Assembly: GCF_900116555.1 (NCBI RefSeq)
Contig: NZ_FPAT01000012.1
Span: 1 to 64,000, forward strand
Length of the DNA stretch: 64,000 nt
DNA from: Actinopolyspora lacussalsi subsp. righensis
Lineage (GTDB): Bacteria; Actinomycetota; Actinomycetes; Mycobacteriales; Pseudonocardiaceae
Direction of reading: 5' to 3'
Of the stretch, positions 20,349 to 30,257 are shown piece after piece. Both the position numbers and the translations under genes were made by a program. Positions within the stretch are counted from its first letter, which is position 1. Every line of letters begins with the position of its first letter. Under the pieces are notes generated by a model. The model searched no databases. It had not been told where the DNA came from and saw only the letters and a list, made by a program, of their open reading frames with translations.

Positions 20349-22121
20349 TCACTCGTCGCGGCGGCGACGTCTGCGCGTCTCACCGGAGTTGCCGTAGGCG
20401 GCCAGCAGATCGTTGACGGATGTTCCCTGCGTATGAGCCCCGGAAGTCCCCACGGGAGAGGACTGCTGCGCCGAGGAGGTTGTCGCGTCGGCAGGGGGAT
20501 TCGGCTCCACCGTGGGAGGTGTCACTCCAGTGGGCGGACCTGATGTCTCACCCGATCGTGCGGATCCGTCGTCGGATCGATTCGTACCGCCGGCAGCGCC
20601 CTCCCGGGGCGCTCGTGCCGCCGCTCCGGTCGGCGCGGCGGCTGGCGGGGCCTGTTGCGGGCGTTCGACCGGTCCGGCGTCGTTCGGCGGTCTGCCGGGG
20701 GGACCGTGTCCACCCGGCGCGCCTCCCGCCGTGCCACCGGGCGGGCGCGTACCGGATACCTCGTCACCGGCCGCGGTGCCACCGGAGCCACGTGCCCGAG
20801 GACTTCCCGGCGGCCGGGCTGGACCGGTTCTTCGTCCCGGCGTACGGGCCGGTGCGTCCTGGTTGGCCGGGACCGGTGGGGGTGGTTGCGCACCGGCGGC
20901 GGGGGGAGGTGGTGCCGCCCGCGGCGGTTGCGCACCGAGCTGATCGGGTGTCGGTTCCGAACCCGGCACGCCTTGAGCAGCGGGACGTCCGACCGGAGCA
21001 CCCGGTGCCGGGTGCGAAGCGGCTCCACCCGGCGCGCTGCCAGGGGGCGTGGCCGCGGGTGGCGTGGGCACCGGAGGAGACGCTGCCGGAGGGGCAGCGG
21101 TGGTAGGAGTGGCCGCCGGGGAGGTGGACATCCGGGGCGCGGCTTCGCGCTGTGCCGCTTCGCCCTCGCCCGGCAACGCCAGCGGAGCAGCGCCGACCTC
21201 GGCACCGGGAGCACCGGGCTCCCGCGTGACGGGAGGAGCCTGTTGTCGACCAGGTGCGGCGGAGCGGTTGGGATCGGGAGCGGCAGCAGGTTTCGGTCCC
21301 GAAGCGGGGGGACCATCGCTTCGCGGGCGCCCGCCGGGGCGCCCGGGCTGGCGCCGGGGCGGAACGCTGCCACTCGCGGAAGCACCGCCCGCCGCGGGCT
21401 CCCCGGCATCCGATGAAGCACCGGCCCCCGCCGCGGCACCGGAATCCGCCGCGTCGGGGGGAACCGGAGAAGCCGCGGCTCCGGAAGCACCTCCCCCGCC
21501 GGGAACATCAACCCGTGCGGTCCCCCCGGAAGGAGGTGAACCGGGGGCGGCAGGCGCGGGAGAAACCGGCCGAGGCGCTCCGGTGGCTTCGGAGTTCGGC
21601 TGGGCGGGAGTTCGCGGTCGGGATTCGGGATATCCGGGCGCGTGCTCGACGGAACCGGGCTCGTCCCCGCGAACGGAGTCCGAAGCGGACACAGCGGCCG
21701 ACGAGGTGGCCCCGGCGGGGGGCGAACGATTCAGCAGCCGACGCAGCTCGTACAGCTCCGAACGCAGCTCGGCGACCTCGTTCTCGGTCTCCTCCCGGAC
21801 CCGGCGCAACGCCTCGTTGTCGGCTTCGGTCTCGTACTCCTCGCGGGCGTCGATCTCGCGTTCGAGTTCCAGTTCGTAGCAGCGCTGCCGCTCGGCCAAC
21901 AGCTCGTCCTGCTCCATCGACCGGTTGCGCATCCGACCAGCCCACAGGCTCGACAACAGTGCCGCCCACAGCGCGGCGAGGATTCCCAGCCGCAGCATCC
22001 GGACGTCGTCGCCGAGAATCAGCGTGACCGTCGCCGCCACGGCCAGACCCGATGTACCGAGCCACAGCAGCACCGCTCGATCTCCTCGCGATCGAGACTC
22101 GGAATCGCTCGGGTCAGCCAT
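20349..22121 (-). CDS. DUF6779-like membrane-anchored coiled-coil protein with long Pro/Ala tail
   Basis: A 590-residue protein matching the position and style of Rv3604c. Two closely spaced hydrophobic helices (about residues 17-55, AVLLWLGTSGLAVAATVTLI then LGILAALWAALLSSLW) are followed by an acidic/basic coiled coil to about 135. Then come some 420 residues of Pro/Ala/Gly/Ser-rich sequence with no fold expected. The end regains conservation as a short helix (VNDLLAAYG) and an arginine-rich tail (RRRRRRDE). Such architecture fits a cytosolic scaffold tethered to the membrane. The function is unknown and the family name comes from memory of similar proteins. Confidence 0.75.
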   Translation of the reverse strand: MADPSDSESRSRGDRAVLLWLGTSGLAVAATVTLILGDDVRMLRLGILAALWAALLSSLWAGRMRNRSMEQDELLAERQRCYELELEREIDAREEYETEADNEALRRVREETENEVAELRSELYELRRLLNRSPPAGATSSAAVSASDSVRGDEPGSVEHAPGYPESRPRTPAQPNSEATGAPRPVSPAPAAPGSPPSGGTARVDVPGGGGASGAAASPVPPDAADSGAAAGAGASSDAGEPAAGGASASGSVPPRRQPGRPGGRPRSDGPPASGPKPAAAPDPNRSAAPGRQQAPPVTREPGAPGAEVGAAPLALPGEGEAAQREAAPRMSTSPAATPTTAAPPAASPPVPTPPAATPPGSAPGGAASHPAPGAPVGRPAAQGVPGSEPTPDQLGAQPPRAAPPPPAAGAQPPPPVPANQDAPARTPGRRTGPARPPGSPRARGSGGTAAGDEVSGTRPPGGTAGGAPGGHGPPGRPPNDAGPVERPQQAPPAAAPTGAAARAPREGAAGGTNRSDDGSARSGETSGPPTGVTPPTVEPNPPADATTSSAQQSSPVGTSGAHTQGTSVNDLLAAYGNSGETRRRRRRDE

Positions 22122-22304
22122 GCGGCCAACCGTACCCGGAGTTTATCGCTTCGAAATCCGGTGGGACTCCTCGGAAACGAATCGATCACACAGTGAAACG
22201 ACGGGCAGTGCTCAAGAAAAACAGCCCCACCGAGTCGTGCGATAAACCAAGCACCGAACGTGTCCAACCACCGAGAAACACCACTCACCACCCCAGGACA
22301 GCGT

Positions 22305-22534
22305 CAATTTCTCGCGAAATCGCGGCCCCAGTGCGGCGGCGCGGTCCCTGTCGGCGTCAATTTCCCACGAAATCGCCGGGCGGAGGACGGCACAGCCGAA
22401 CTCCCACCACTCACGCAGTCGGCGCCGCCGCGGGTTCTCCGGTGCGGCTCTCACGAGGACGGCCCCGACGTTGTGTAGGTCGCTACCCGATGTCGGGGCA
22501 CCCGCAGCGAGAGCCGTGCCGGAGGTTCCGCCAC
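22305..22534. repeat. Composite palindromic repeat, copy 1
   Basis: This fills the 440-bp gap between the DUF3180 stop and the Rv3604c-like start. Two short hairpins (CAATTTC-tetraloop-GAAATCG) occupy 22305-22322 and 22358-22375. A longer element at 22397-22534 follows. It opens with CGAACTCCCACCAC and contains an outer imperfect stem (GGTGCGGCTCTC with GAGAGCCGTGCC) around an inner stem (CCCCGAC/GTCGGGG) with a loop centred on GTAGGTCGCTAC. It ends in GAGGTTCCGCCAC. The same parts in the same order recur at 46554-46829. The minus-strand 112-codon frame across it is therefore not considered a gene. Confidence 0.85.
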
Positions 22535-22561
22535 AGGGCCACCCCGGCAAAACTACCGAGG

Positions 22562-23023
22562 TTACCGTTCAGCCTCATCGTCGTCGTCCTCCTGCGGCTC
22601 ATCGGGATTGCGCATGGCCCACTCCAGCCACAGCCCACCGCCGACCAGCGCTGCAGCACTGACGAGCCCGACAATCGAAGCGATGGTGTCCGAACCGAAC
22701 AGCCGCACCTCGGTCAGCAGGTACAACAGCATCGACGCCCACGCACCACCCATGAGCGCGCCCACCAACGAGGATGCTTTCGCCAGTGCCACGATCCGAG
22801 TCGCCATCATCGGATCGAGTGGTTCGGAGCCGCTCCGGTGTTTGGCCCTGGGACGCAGCACGATCGCCAGCACGGCGTCCACGATGGCCACCACCAGCAG
22901 CACGCCCCCGGCCGCCACCGGCAACGGCGGCAGCGATCCGTACGACAGCTGCACGACACCGTAGAGCAGCACCGCGGCGAGCAGCGCCGCACCAAGGAGC
23001 TCGCGGGGTCTGGTGTAGCTCAT
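22562..23023 (-). CDS. DUF3180 membrane protein
   Basis: A 153-residue protein equivalent to Rv3605c. ATG at 23023 is preferred because GGAGG lies just upstream. There are four hydrophobic segments (about residues 10-27, 35-55, 78-100 and 112-135), opening with the family-typical YTRPRELLGAALLAAV. The C-terminus is a run of Glu and Asp. The function is unknown, but it travels with the folate operon in many actinobacteria. It lies 132 bp downstream of folK; its stop abuts the composite repeat. Confidence 0.88.
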   Translation of the reverse strand: MSYTRPRELLGAALLAAVLLYGVVQLSYGSLPPLPVAAGGVLLVVAIVDAVLAIVLRPRAKHRSGSEPLDPMMATRIVALAKASSLVGALMGGAWASMLLYLLTEVRLFGSDTIASIVGLVSAAALVGGGLWLEWAMRNPDEPQEDDDDEAER

Positions 23024-23155
23024 CCGTCCTCCGTCCGTATCGCGAGGCAGGCACGTCAACATACGGCGCCACGCCGTGCGTTCCACTTCGGGCGGGACGT
23101 TCCTCCCGGCCCGACGACCACCCGCACTCCGAGCGCGAGAAACCGAAGACGTGGC

Positions 23156-23650
23156 CTAGCGCAACGCCAGATCGGGGCGTAGCCGCACACCCGCGGTTTC
23201 CGTCTCCGGCAGTGCGGCCAACAGCTCGGACACCGCTCCGTGGCCGGGGAGTGCGGCTTCCGGCTCGATCTCCAGCCACGGAATCAGTACCGTCGCTCGC
23301 TCGGGAGTGCCGGGATGAGGCAGCAGCAGTTCGGGATCCCGGCTGTGCACCTCGTCCACGGTGACCACGTCGACATCCAGGGTACGGGGTCCCCAGCGTC
23401 GCTCCCTGCGACGTTCGGCCTCCCGTTCCAGGTGCTGTGCCCGGCGCAGCCAGTCCCACTCGTCGTCCGCGGCGGACTCGACCAGCAGGACGGCGTTGAG
23501 GAAGTCGGGCTGGTCCGTGACCCCCCACGGAGCGGTTTCGTAGACCGAGGAGGCCGTGAGCAGTACCTCGCGCAGTCCCCGAACGGCGAGCCGGAGGTGT
23601 TCCAGTCTGTCCCCGAGGTTGGAGCCGAGGGACAACACCGCCCTGCTCAT
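23156..23650 (-). CDS. folK: HPPK, 2-amino-4-hydroxy-6-hydroxymethyldihydropteridine diphosphokinase
   Basis: A 164-residue enzyme that transfers pyrophosphate from ATP to hydroxymethyl-dihydropterin, just before DHPS. Signatures are [10 protein letters not shown] at the N-terminus, [19 protein letters not shown], and the core [12 protein letters not shown], whose Asp residues bind two magnesium ions. [18 protein letters not shown] (His/Pro-rich loop) completes the family pattern. Its ATG overlaps the folB stop as ATGA, so the two are translationally coupled. Confidence 0.97.
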   Translation of the reverse strand: MSRAVLSLGSNLGDRLEHLRLAVRGLREVLLTASSVYETAPWGVTDQPDFLNAVLLVESAADDEWDWLRRAQHLEREAERRRERRWGPRTLDVDVVTVDEVHSRDPELLLPHPGTPERATVLIPWLEIEPEAALPGHGAVSELLAALPETETAGVRLRPDLALR

Positions 23651-24039
23651 GTCGAAGCGGCCTTCGCTCCTCTGCCGCCGCGACTGGATCGGCGGATGGT
23701 TACCGACACGTCGTCGAAGGTCACCGGGACGGGCGCGTCGGGCTTGTGGATCGTGACCTCGGCGGCGTGCGGCCTACCGTCGCTCATGATGTCGTCGGCG
23801 ATCTCGGTGGCCACGGTCTCGATCAGGTCCCGCGCGGGACCGGCGACCACGGCCGCGGCGCGTTCGGCGAGCACCCCGTAGTGCAGTGTGCGCTCGACGT
23901 CGTCGGAGGCGGCTGCCTCGCCGAGGTCGACCCACACCGTGATGTCGACGACGAACTCCTGACCTTCCCGTTTCTCCCGGTCGAAGACGCCGTGGTAACC
24001 GAAAACCCGCAGTCCGGTCAGTCCCACCCGATCAGCCAC
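23647..24039 (-). CDS. folB: Dihydroneopterin aldolase FolB
   Basis: A 130-residue aldolase that splits dihydroneopterin into hydroxymethyl-dihydropterin and glycolaldehyde. GTG at 24039 has GGAGG eight bases upstream; the GTG at 24048 sits too close to it. The family pattern is [19 protein letters not shown] (Tyr/His/Gly loop and catalytic Glu after it), [10 protein letters not shown], and [11 protein letters not shown] near the end with the catalytic Lys. It overlaps folP by 8 bp and folK by 4 bp within the fol operon. Confidence 0.96.
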   Translation of the reverse strand: MADRVGLTGLRVFGYHGVFDREKREGQEFVVDITVWVDLGEAAASDDVERTLHYGVLAERAAAVVAGPARDLIETVATEIADDIMSDGRPHAAEVTIHKPDAPVPVTFDDVSVTIRRSSRGGRGAKAAST

Positions 24040-24880
24040 GGATCTCACCTCCGTTCCGCCAGGCAGCGGCCACCTTCACCGCGTCGGTGGAACCGCTGAC
24101 ATCGTGCACCCGTACTCCCCAGGCACCGCGGTCGGCGGCCAGGGTGGAGATCGCCGCGGTGGCCGCGTCGCGCCCCGCCGCGGGACGCGGGTTTCCGTCC
24201 GAATCGGACAGCAAGCTGCCGAGGAAACGCTTGCGGGAAGCGCCGACCAGCAACGGGAATCCCATTCCGAGGAAGGTGTCCAGCCGTCGCAACAGCGACC
24301 AGTCGTGCTCGGCCTTCTTCGCGAAGCCCAGCCCCGGGTCGAGCACGATGGATTCCTCCGGGACACCGGCGGCCAGCGCCGCCGCCACGCGTTCGGACAG
24401 TTCCGCCCGTACCTCCCCGACCACGTCCTCGTAGACGGCGAGCGAGTTCATGTCCCTGCTGTGTCCTCGCCAGTGCATGAGTACCCAGGGCAGCCCCGAA
24501 TCGGCGACCGCACCGGCCATCTCCGGATCGGCCAGACCTCCGGAGACGTCGTTGATCATCGCCGCGCCCGCTCGCGCGGTGGCGGCGGCCACCTCGGCAC
24601 GCGTGGTGTCCACACTGACGGGAACCCCGGCCTCGACGAGTTCCCGCACCACGGGAAGCACACGCTCGGTCTCGGTGGCGGCGTCGACCCGCTCCGCCCC
24701 CGGCCTGGTGGACTCGCCACCCACATCGACGATGTCGGCTCCCCGTTCCCACAGCCGCAGGCCGTGCGCCACGGCGGCCGAGTGATCCAGGTACCGACCG
24801 CCGTCGGAGAACGAATCGGGGGTTACGTTCAGGATTCCCATCACGCGGCAGCGCGACGGCTTCGGCAGCTGAACGGCCAT
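24032..24880 (-). CDS. folP: Dihydropteroate synthase FolP
   Basis: A 282-residue TIM-barrel enzyme that condenses the pterin pyrophosphate with p-aminobenzoate; it is the sulfonamide target. ATG at 24880 overlaps the folE stop by one base (TGATG), with GGGGGAAG upstream. Signature 1 is [15 protein letters not shown] and signature 2 is [36 protein letters not shown] and VGASRKRF follow in the expected order. It lies between folE and folB, as Rv3608c does. Confidence 0.97.
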   Translation of the reverse strand: MAVQLPKPSRCRVMGILNVTPDSFSDGGRYLDHSAAVAHGLRLWERGADIVDVGGESTRPGAERVDAATETERVLPVVRELVEAGVPVSVDTTRAEVAAATARAGAAMINDVSGGLADPEMAGAVADSGLPWVLMHWRGHSRDMNSLAVYEDVVGEVRAELSERVAAALAAGVPEESIVLDPGLGFAKKAEHDWSLLRRLDTFLGMGFPLLVGASRKRFLGSLLSDSDGNPRPAAGRDAATAAISTLAADRGAWGVRVHDVSGSTDAVKVAAAWRNGGEIRG

Positions 24881-25518
24881 CACTTCCCCCGGATCAACGA
24901 CAGCGCCTCGGCCCTGGAGGACGAGGAGGAGCGGAATATGCCACGTACGGCGGAGGTGGTAGTGGTCGAACCGGCCTTGCGGATACCGCGCATCCCCATG
25001 CAGAGATGCTCCGCGTCGACCACGACGATCACCCCCCGCGGTTCCAGCTTGCGGGTGAGTGCGTCGGCGATCTGCGAGGTCAGCCGCTCCTGGACCTGCG
25101 GGCGCTTGGCATACAGATCGACCAGCCGCGCGAGTTTGGACAGTCCCGTCACCCTGCCCTGTTCGTTGGGGATGTAACCGATGTGGGCCATTCCGTGGAA
25201 CGGAAGCAGATGGTGCTCGCACTGCGAGTACATCGGAATGTCCCGGACCAGCACGAGCTCCTCGTGGGCCTCGTCGAACGTCCGGTCCAGCACTTCGTCC
25301 GGATCGGTGTAGAGCCCGGTGAACAACTCCTCGTAGGCGCGGGCCACCCGTGCTGGGGTTTCCCGCAGCCCGTCGCGCTCGGGGTCCTCACCCGCCGCCA
25401 GCAGCAGCTCCCGGATGGCGGCTTCGGCGCGGGGCCTGTCGAAATACTCGTCGACCAATTCGGCGGGATCGGATCCGAACTCCGCGTCCGGCCCGATGGG
25501 CACGCCCTGACCTGTCAC
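24880..25518 (-). CDS. folE: GTP cyclohydrolase I FolE
   Basis: A 212-residue enzyme that converts GTP to dihydroneopterin triphosphate, the first folate step. GTG at 25518 is supported by GGAGGGG upstream. Zinc and active-site residues are seen in [14 protein letters not shown] (Cys and two His), [21 protein letters not shown], and [13 protein letters not shown], the second zinc Cys with the GTP-binding loop. TTTTSAVRG follows. It is the first gene of the fol operon, 72 bp downstream of ftsH. Confidence 0.97.
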   Translation of the reverse strand: MTGQGVPIGPDAEFGSDPAELVDEYFDRPRAEAAIRELLLAAGEDPERDGLRETPARVARAYEELFTGLYTDPDEVLDRTFDEAHEELVLVRDIPMYSQCEHHLLPFHGMAHIGYIPNEQGRVTGLSKLARLVDLYAKRPQVQERLTSQIADALTRKLEPRGVIVVVDAEHLCMGMRGIRKAGSTTTTSAVRGIFRSSSSSRAEALSLIRGK

Positions 25519-25590
25519 GTGTCTTCCCCTCCACAGCGGTGAGGCACCCGGCTCGCCGAGCCGGGTGCCTCGTTCCACTGCAGTCCGCGG

Positions 25591-28173
25591 TTACCGGCCG
25601 CTGTTGGGGCCGGTCCCGTTCTCGTTGCCGGAATCCTGGTCACCCTCGGAATTCCGCTCGGAGTTCTGCTGGTTACCGGCGTCCGGCTGCTCCGTGTCGG
25701 CGGAACCCGAGCGGTGCTGGTGACCGTTCTGATCCTGGTTCTGCTGGAACTGCTCGGTCCGCTGCTCAGCGGCGCCGGGCTGTTCTTCCGGACGCTGTCC
25801 CTGCGGCGCAACGCCCTGCTCCCATGCGGGAGAACCGTTGTACTGCGGCTGGCCCTGCTGCGGCTGGCCCTGCTGGGGCTGATAGCCGGACTGCCCACCG
25901 GGTGAGGTGGCGGGGGTCCAGCCGGGAGGGGCCCCGTAGTTGGGCGGCACTCCCTGGGGAACCTGACCACCCTGCGGAGCCTGTCCCTGCGGGACATGCC
26001 CCTGCTGTGGCTGCCCACCCTGTGGCGGCTGCCCGCCCTGCGGCGGCTGCCCACCCTGCGGCGGATAGGGCTGCTGGGTACCGGGCTGCTGGCCCGGTGC
26101 GGGCTGCGGCGGATAGCCGTAGGGCTGCCCCTGCTGGTTGTCGGGACCGTACTGCCCGGCGGGCTGCTGCGGTCCGTAACCGTTGGATCCGGAGACGGCT
26201 CCGACCGGGGCGGGGCTGGGCTGTTCGTTGATCGGCGGCGGCCAGGGTTCGCCGCGTTCCATCGCCAACTCGCCGGGCGTCTTGATCGGCGGCTTGTCCG
26301 AGGGAGTGCGTCCGCCGAAGTCGTTGAACGCGGTGATCCGGGGGCGCTTCTCCACATCGGCGAAGATGCGCTCCAGATCGGTGCGGTTCAGCGTCTCCTT
26401 CTCGATCACTTCGAGCACGAGGTTGTCGAGCACGTCCCGGTAGGTGTTGAGGATCTCCCACGCCTCGGTGTGCGCCGCCTCGATCAGCTTGCGCACTTCC
26501 TCGTCGATCTCGTGAGCGACCTCCAGCGAGTAGTTCGGCTGCTGGCCCGCCGAACGCCCGAGGAAGGGATCGCCTTCCTCCTTGCCGTACTTGACGGCGC
26601 CCAACCGGGCCGTCATGCCGTACTCGGTGACCATGGCACGAGCGATCTTGGTGGCCTGTTCGATGTCACTGGAGGCACCGGTGGTCGGCTCGTGGAAGAC
26701 CAGTTCCTCGGAGGAACGCCCGCCGAGGGCGAACACAAGACGACCGATCATCTCCGAACGGGTCATCATGTCCTTGTCGTCCTCGGGGACGACAAGCGCG
26801 TGCCCTCCGGTCTTGCCCCTGGGTAGGATCGTGAGCTTGTAAACCGGTTCCAGGTCCGGCATCGCCCAGGCGGCCAGCGCGTGACCGCCCTCGTGATACG
26901 CGGTGATCTTCTTGTCCCGCTCGGAAATGATCTTGCTCTTCCGGCGCGGACCGCCGATCACCCTGTCCACCGATTCCTCGAGCGCGGCACCGGTGATCAG
27001 CTGCGCGTTCTCACGGGCGGTGAGCAGCGCGGCCTCGTTGACCACGTTCTCCAGATCGGCACCCGAGAACCCGACGGTGCGCTTGGCCAGCCCGTCGAGA
27101 TCGGCGTCCTGGGCCAGTGGCTTGCCCTGGGTGTGCACGTTCAGGATCGCGCGCCTACCGCGCAGGTCGGGTGGAGCGATGGGGATCTGCCGGTCGAACC
27201 GGCCGGGACGCAGCAGCGCCGGGTCCAGGATGTCCGAACGGTTGGTGGCGGCGATCAGGATGATCCCGCCCCTGGAGTCGAAACCGTCCATCTCGACGAG
27301 CAGCTGGTTCAGCGTCTGCTCCCGCTCGTCGTGACCACCGCCGAGTCCGGCACCGCGCTGCCTGCCGACCGCGTCGATCTCGTCGACGAAGACGATGCAG
27401 GGCGCGTTCTGCTTGGCCTGTTCGAAGAGATCACGAACACGGGAGGCACCGACACCGACGAACATCTCGACGAAGTCGGAACCGGAGATCGAGTAGAACG
27501 GCACCCCTGCCTCACCCGCGACCGCGCGGGCCAGCAGCGTCTTACCGGTACCGGGCGGCCCGTAGAGCAGCACGCCCTTCGGGATCTTCGCCCCGAGAGC
27601 CTGGTAACGGGTCGGGTGCTGCAGGAAGTCCTTGATCTCGTGCAGTTCCTCGACGGCCTCGTTGGCTCCGGCGACGTCACCGAACAGGGTCTTGGGCATG
27701 TCCTTGGTGAACTGCTTGGCCTTGGACTTGCCGAAGTTCAGCACCTTGCTGCCGCCGCCCTGGGCGTTGTTCATCATCCACATCACGAGCAGGACCAGCA
27801 GGCCCAGCGGGATGAGATAGATGAGCAACTGGCTCCAGATGGAGCTCTGGGACACCTCGGTGTCCCAGTTGGAGATGCCGGACTGCTCGATCCGATTGAC
27901 GATGTCCTCTTGGGAACCGGTCGGATACTTGGTGAGGATCCGGTTGCTGCCCTGAACCTGGACGCCGTCGTTCAGGGTCAGCCTGACCCGCTGTTCTTTG
28001 TCCTCGATCGTGGCTTCGGCTACGTTGCCCTGCGAGATCTGCTGCAGCGCCTTCGAGGTCGACACGTCCGTGTAGCCACGCGTGTCGTCGAAGAGCACAC
28101 TGAAGGCATAAATCAGCAGCAACCCCGCCAACAGCCACAGCAGCGGGTTGCGGAGCAGGCGCTTTCGGTCCAT
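25591..28173 (-). CDS. ftsH: FtsH, membrane-anchored ATP-dependent zinc metalloprotease
   Basis: An 860-residue protease. It has two N-terminal transmembrane helices (about 9-27 and 110-130) around an extracytoplasmic domain. The AAA+ module has Walker A GPPGTGKT near 208, Walker [12 protein letters not shown] and the second region of homology RPGRFDRQI. The zinc site is in [12 protein letters not shown]: HExxH is intact, but the middle residues are Gly-Gly where most FtsH proteins have Ala-Gly. After about residue 640 comes a 220-residue tail rich in Gln, Pro and Gly, with repeated PPQGGQ units, then an acidic Asn-rich end. It is longer than M. tuberculosis FtsH (760). It precedes folE in the same direction. 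Confidence 0.97.
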   Translation of the reverse strand: MDRKRLLRNPLLWLLAGLLLIYAFSVLFDDTRGYTDVSTSKALQQISQGNVAEATIEDKEQRVRLTLNDGVQVQGSNRILTKYPTGSQEDIVNRIEQSGISNWDTEVSQSSIWSQLLIYLIPLGLLVLLVMWMMNNAQGGGSKVLNFGKSKAKQFTKDMPKTLFGDVAGANEAVEELHEIKDFLQHPTRYQALGAKIPKGVLLYGPPGTGKTLLARAVAGEAGVPFYSISGSDFVEMFVGVGASRVRDLFEQAKQNAPCIVFVDEIDAVGRQRGAGLGGGHDEREQTLNQLLVEMDGFDSRGGIILIAATNRSDILDPALLRPGRFDRQIPIAPPDLRGRRAILNVHTQGKPLAQDADLDGLAKRTVGFSGADLENVVNEAALLTARENAQLITGAALEESVDRVIGGPRRKSKIISERDKKITAYHEGGHALAAWAMPDLEPVYKLTILPRGKTGGHALVVPEDDKDMMTRSEMIGRLVFALGGRSSEELVFHEPTTGASSDIEQATKIARAMVTEYGMTARLGAVKYGKEEGDPFLGRSAGQQPNYSLEVAHEIDEEVRKLIEAAHTEAWEILNTYRDVLDNLVLEVIEKETLNRTDLERIFADVEKRPRITAFNDFGGRTPSDKPPIKTPGELAMERGEPWPPPINEQPSPAPVGAVSGSNGYGPQQPAGQYGPDNQQGQPYGYPPQPAPGQQPGTQQPYPPQGGQPPQGGQPPQGGQPQQGHVPQGQAPQGGQVPQGVPPNYGAPPGWTPATSPGGQSGYQPQQGQPQQGQPQYNGSPAWEQGVAPQGQRPEEQPGAAEQRTEQFQQNQDQNGHQHRSGSADTEQPDAGNQQNSERNSEGDQDSGNENGTGPNSGR

Positions 28174-28542
28174 TCACTTGCGGCCGCCGAGCGGCCTCGA
28201 CCCTCCCTGACTGTCACGTCGGGTGGTGGCGGGCGTCCATTTAACGTCCACCCCCGGTTCAGCCCAGCGTACCGCTCGCGGCAGTGTCGAACTGCGCGAG
28301 TCGTTTCACCGGCAACCCAGGGTACCCGCCCCTGGCGTTCCAACGGCCCATGCACCGGATTAGTTCCAACAGTCCCCTTGCTCGGTGACACAACGCACGG
28401 ACGATGGTCGACCGTACGCCGTGAGCGTCCTCACTTCCAGCGATCACCGTGATCCCGGATCACCGTCACTTCCGGACACCGGGGAACGGCGCACGGCCCC
28501 CTCACGGTTGTACCCGTGGTACGGCACTCGCGGAAAACCGGA
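28174..28542. other. Intergenic region upstream of ftsH
   Basis: This 369-bp gap holds the ftsH promoter and the end of the hpt transcript. Short related strings (GATCACCGT and CACTTCC) recur at 28440-28480. I cannot place a promoter with confidence and see no gene. Confidence 0.4.
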
Positions 28543-29136
28543 TCACGTTCCGGAGGTGTAGACCTTCGGATCGAGACTGCCGATGTACGGAAGATCACGG
28601 TAGCGTTCGGCGAAGTCCAGCCCGTAGCCGACGACGAACTCGTTGGGAATGTCGAATCCGATGTAGCGCACCGGCACCTCGACCTGTACGGCATCGGGTT
28701 TGCGCAGCAACGTGCAGACCTCGACCGAGGCCGGTTCCCGTGCGGCGAGGTTGCGCAACAGCCAGGACAGCGTCAGTCCGGAGTCGATGATGTCCTCGAC
28801 CACGAGCACGTGCTTGCCCGCGATGTCCCGGTCGAGATCCTTCAGGATGCGCACCACGCCCGAGGACGAGGTGGACGAGCCGTAGGAACTGACCGCCATG
28901 AACTCCAGCTGCGCGGGCCGGGGCAGTGCGCGGGCGAGATCGGTCATCACCATGACGGCGCCCTTGAGGACACCGACAAGCACCAAATCGCCCCCCGAAA
29001 GGTCCCCGTAGTCCTCGTCGATCTGCTTGGCCAGCTCACCGACCTTGTCGTTGATCTGCTGCTCGGTGATGAGCACGGAGGCAATGTCGCCGTCGTACAC
29101 GGCCCGGCTTCCCCTCTCGATTGGGTCGTTGTTCAC
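28543..29136 (-). CDS. hpt: Hypoxanthine phosphoribosyltransferase Hpt
   Basis: A 197-residue purine salvage enzyme making IMP/GMP from hypoxanthine/guanine and PRPP. GTG at 29136 overlaps the tilS stop as GTGA, which decides the start. The PRPP-binding signature [14 protein letters not shown] is present, with the flexible loop [27 protein letters not shown] (pyrophosphate loop) and [21 protein letters not shown] at the base-binding end. tilS-hpt upstream of ftsH is a widely conserved order. Confidence 0.97.
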   Translation of the reverse strand: MNNDPIERGSRAVYDGDIASVLITEQQINDKVGELAKQIDEDYGDLSGGDLVLVGVLKGAVMVMTDLARALPRPAQLEFMAVSSYGSSTSSSGVVRILKDLDRDIAGKHVLVVEDIIDSGLTLSWLLRNLAAREPASVEVCTLLRKPDAVQVEVPVRYIGFDIPNEFVVGYGLDFAERYRDLPYIGSLDPKVYTSGT

Positions 29137-30134
29137 CCGTCGCTCGACCGTTGCTCGGTTCCGCGACCCCCGCATTCCACCAGAAGGGTCCCACGCCGAC
29201 GAACCAGCGCAAAGTTTCCTGGCAGAGCGTGACCACCCTGCCCGCGCCAGTCACCTACCAGGGCATCCGCGGCGCGCAGATGGGCGTCGCTGAGTTCAGG
29301 GACGCCCCGTGCGGAGAGCCAGTCCCGCAGCACTCGTCTGCGGAGCGCGGGAGGATGCTCGGCAAGACTACGCGCGTCGAGCTCCCTCGAGTCGGCCACC
29401 CGCTCGCGGATCCCCGCTGCGACCGCGTCCAACGCGTCGGCGTCCTCCCGGAGCTGGACGGCGGTGCGGGAGAGGGCCTCGGCGACCCCGCCCTGCAGGA
29501 CCTCCTCCAGCAACGGCAGCACCTCGGAGCGGAGCCGGACCCGGGTGAAGGCGGGATCCGTGTTGTGCGGGTCGTGCCAGGGCCGCAGCCCCAGCTCCTC
29601 GCAGGCCTGTTCGGTGGTCCGACGAGTCACTCCCAGGAAGGGGCGCGCCCACGGCCCGTCCAGCGGGCGCATACCGGCCAACGAGCGCGCGCCGGAACCA
29701 CGCCCGAGCCCCAGCAGCACCGTCTCGGCCTGGTCGTCGAGGGTGTGCCCGAGCAGCACCGGGGATCCTTCGGGACGTCGGAGTCGCAGCGCCTCGTAGC
29801 GGGCTCGTCGAGCCGCCGCCTCCGTACCACCCGTCCCGTCCGGTTCGACGCGCGCGACGTCCACCTCGACGCAGCCGAGCCCGGTGAGCTGTGCCGCGGC
29901 GTCGGAGGCGACCCGATCCGAACCGGGCTGCAGCCCGTGGTCCACGACGACCCCGTGGACCGGCACGTTCCGATGCCGCGCGAAATGGGTGGTGGCCGCG
30001 GCCAGGGCCAACGAATCCGGGCCACCGGAACAGGCCACCACCAGCGGGACACCGCGGTAGCGGGCGGCCGGTTCGGAGTCGAGCAGTCGTCGCACGGCGA
30101 GCCGGACGGCACTGACGCTGGGAGCTGGCGGCAC
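29133..30134 (-). CDS. tilS: tRNA(Ile)-lysidine synthase TilS
   Basis: A 333-residue ATP pyrophosphatase that modifies C34 of the AUA-decoding tRNA-Ile to lysidine. The PP-loop [12 protein letters not shown] is followed by [33 protein letters not shown], and [20 protein letters not shown], all family signatures, then [12 protein letters not shown]. The C-terminal substrate-binding region is shorter than in E. coli, as in mycobacteria. The GTG start at 30134 is a choice; a slightly later start is possible. The stop overlaps hpt. Confidence 0.95.
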   Translation of the reverse strand: MPPAPSVSAVRLAVRRLLDSEPAARYRGVPLVVACSGGPDSLALAAATTHFARHRNVPVHGVVVDHGLQPGSDRVASDAAAQLTGLGCVEVDVARVEPDGTGGTEAAARRARYEALRLRRPEGSPVLLGHTLDDQAETVLLGLGRGSGARSLAGMRPLDGPWARPFLGVTRRTTEQACEELGLRPWHDPHNTDPAFTRVRLRSEVLPLLEEVLQGGVAEALSRTAVQLREDADALDAVAAGIRERVADSRELDARSLAEHPPALRRRVLRDWLSARGVPELSDAHLRAADALVGDWRGQGGHALPGNFALVRRRGTLLVECGGRGTEQRSSDG

Positions 30135-30257
30135 GGACCGATTATCGCGCCACCGGACAGCCGGAGCGCTCACCGGTGGTAGTGCGGGCCCGTCGACTCC
30201 TCGGATCACCGGCGAAATCCGCTCGGATGTCCGGGCACTCGCGGACGGGAAGCCCGA

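Noticed and set aside
22212-22550. 112-codon minus-strand frame between DUF3180 and the Rv3604c-like gene
   Set aside because: It is made of the composite repeat; the same peptide fragments appear at 46600-46840 in a differently joined reading, so the conservation is at DNA level.
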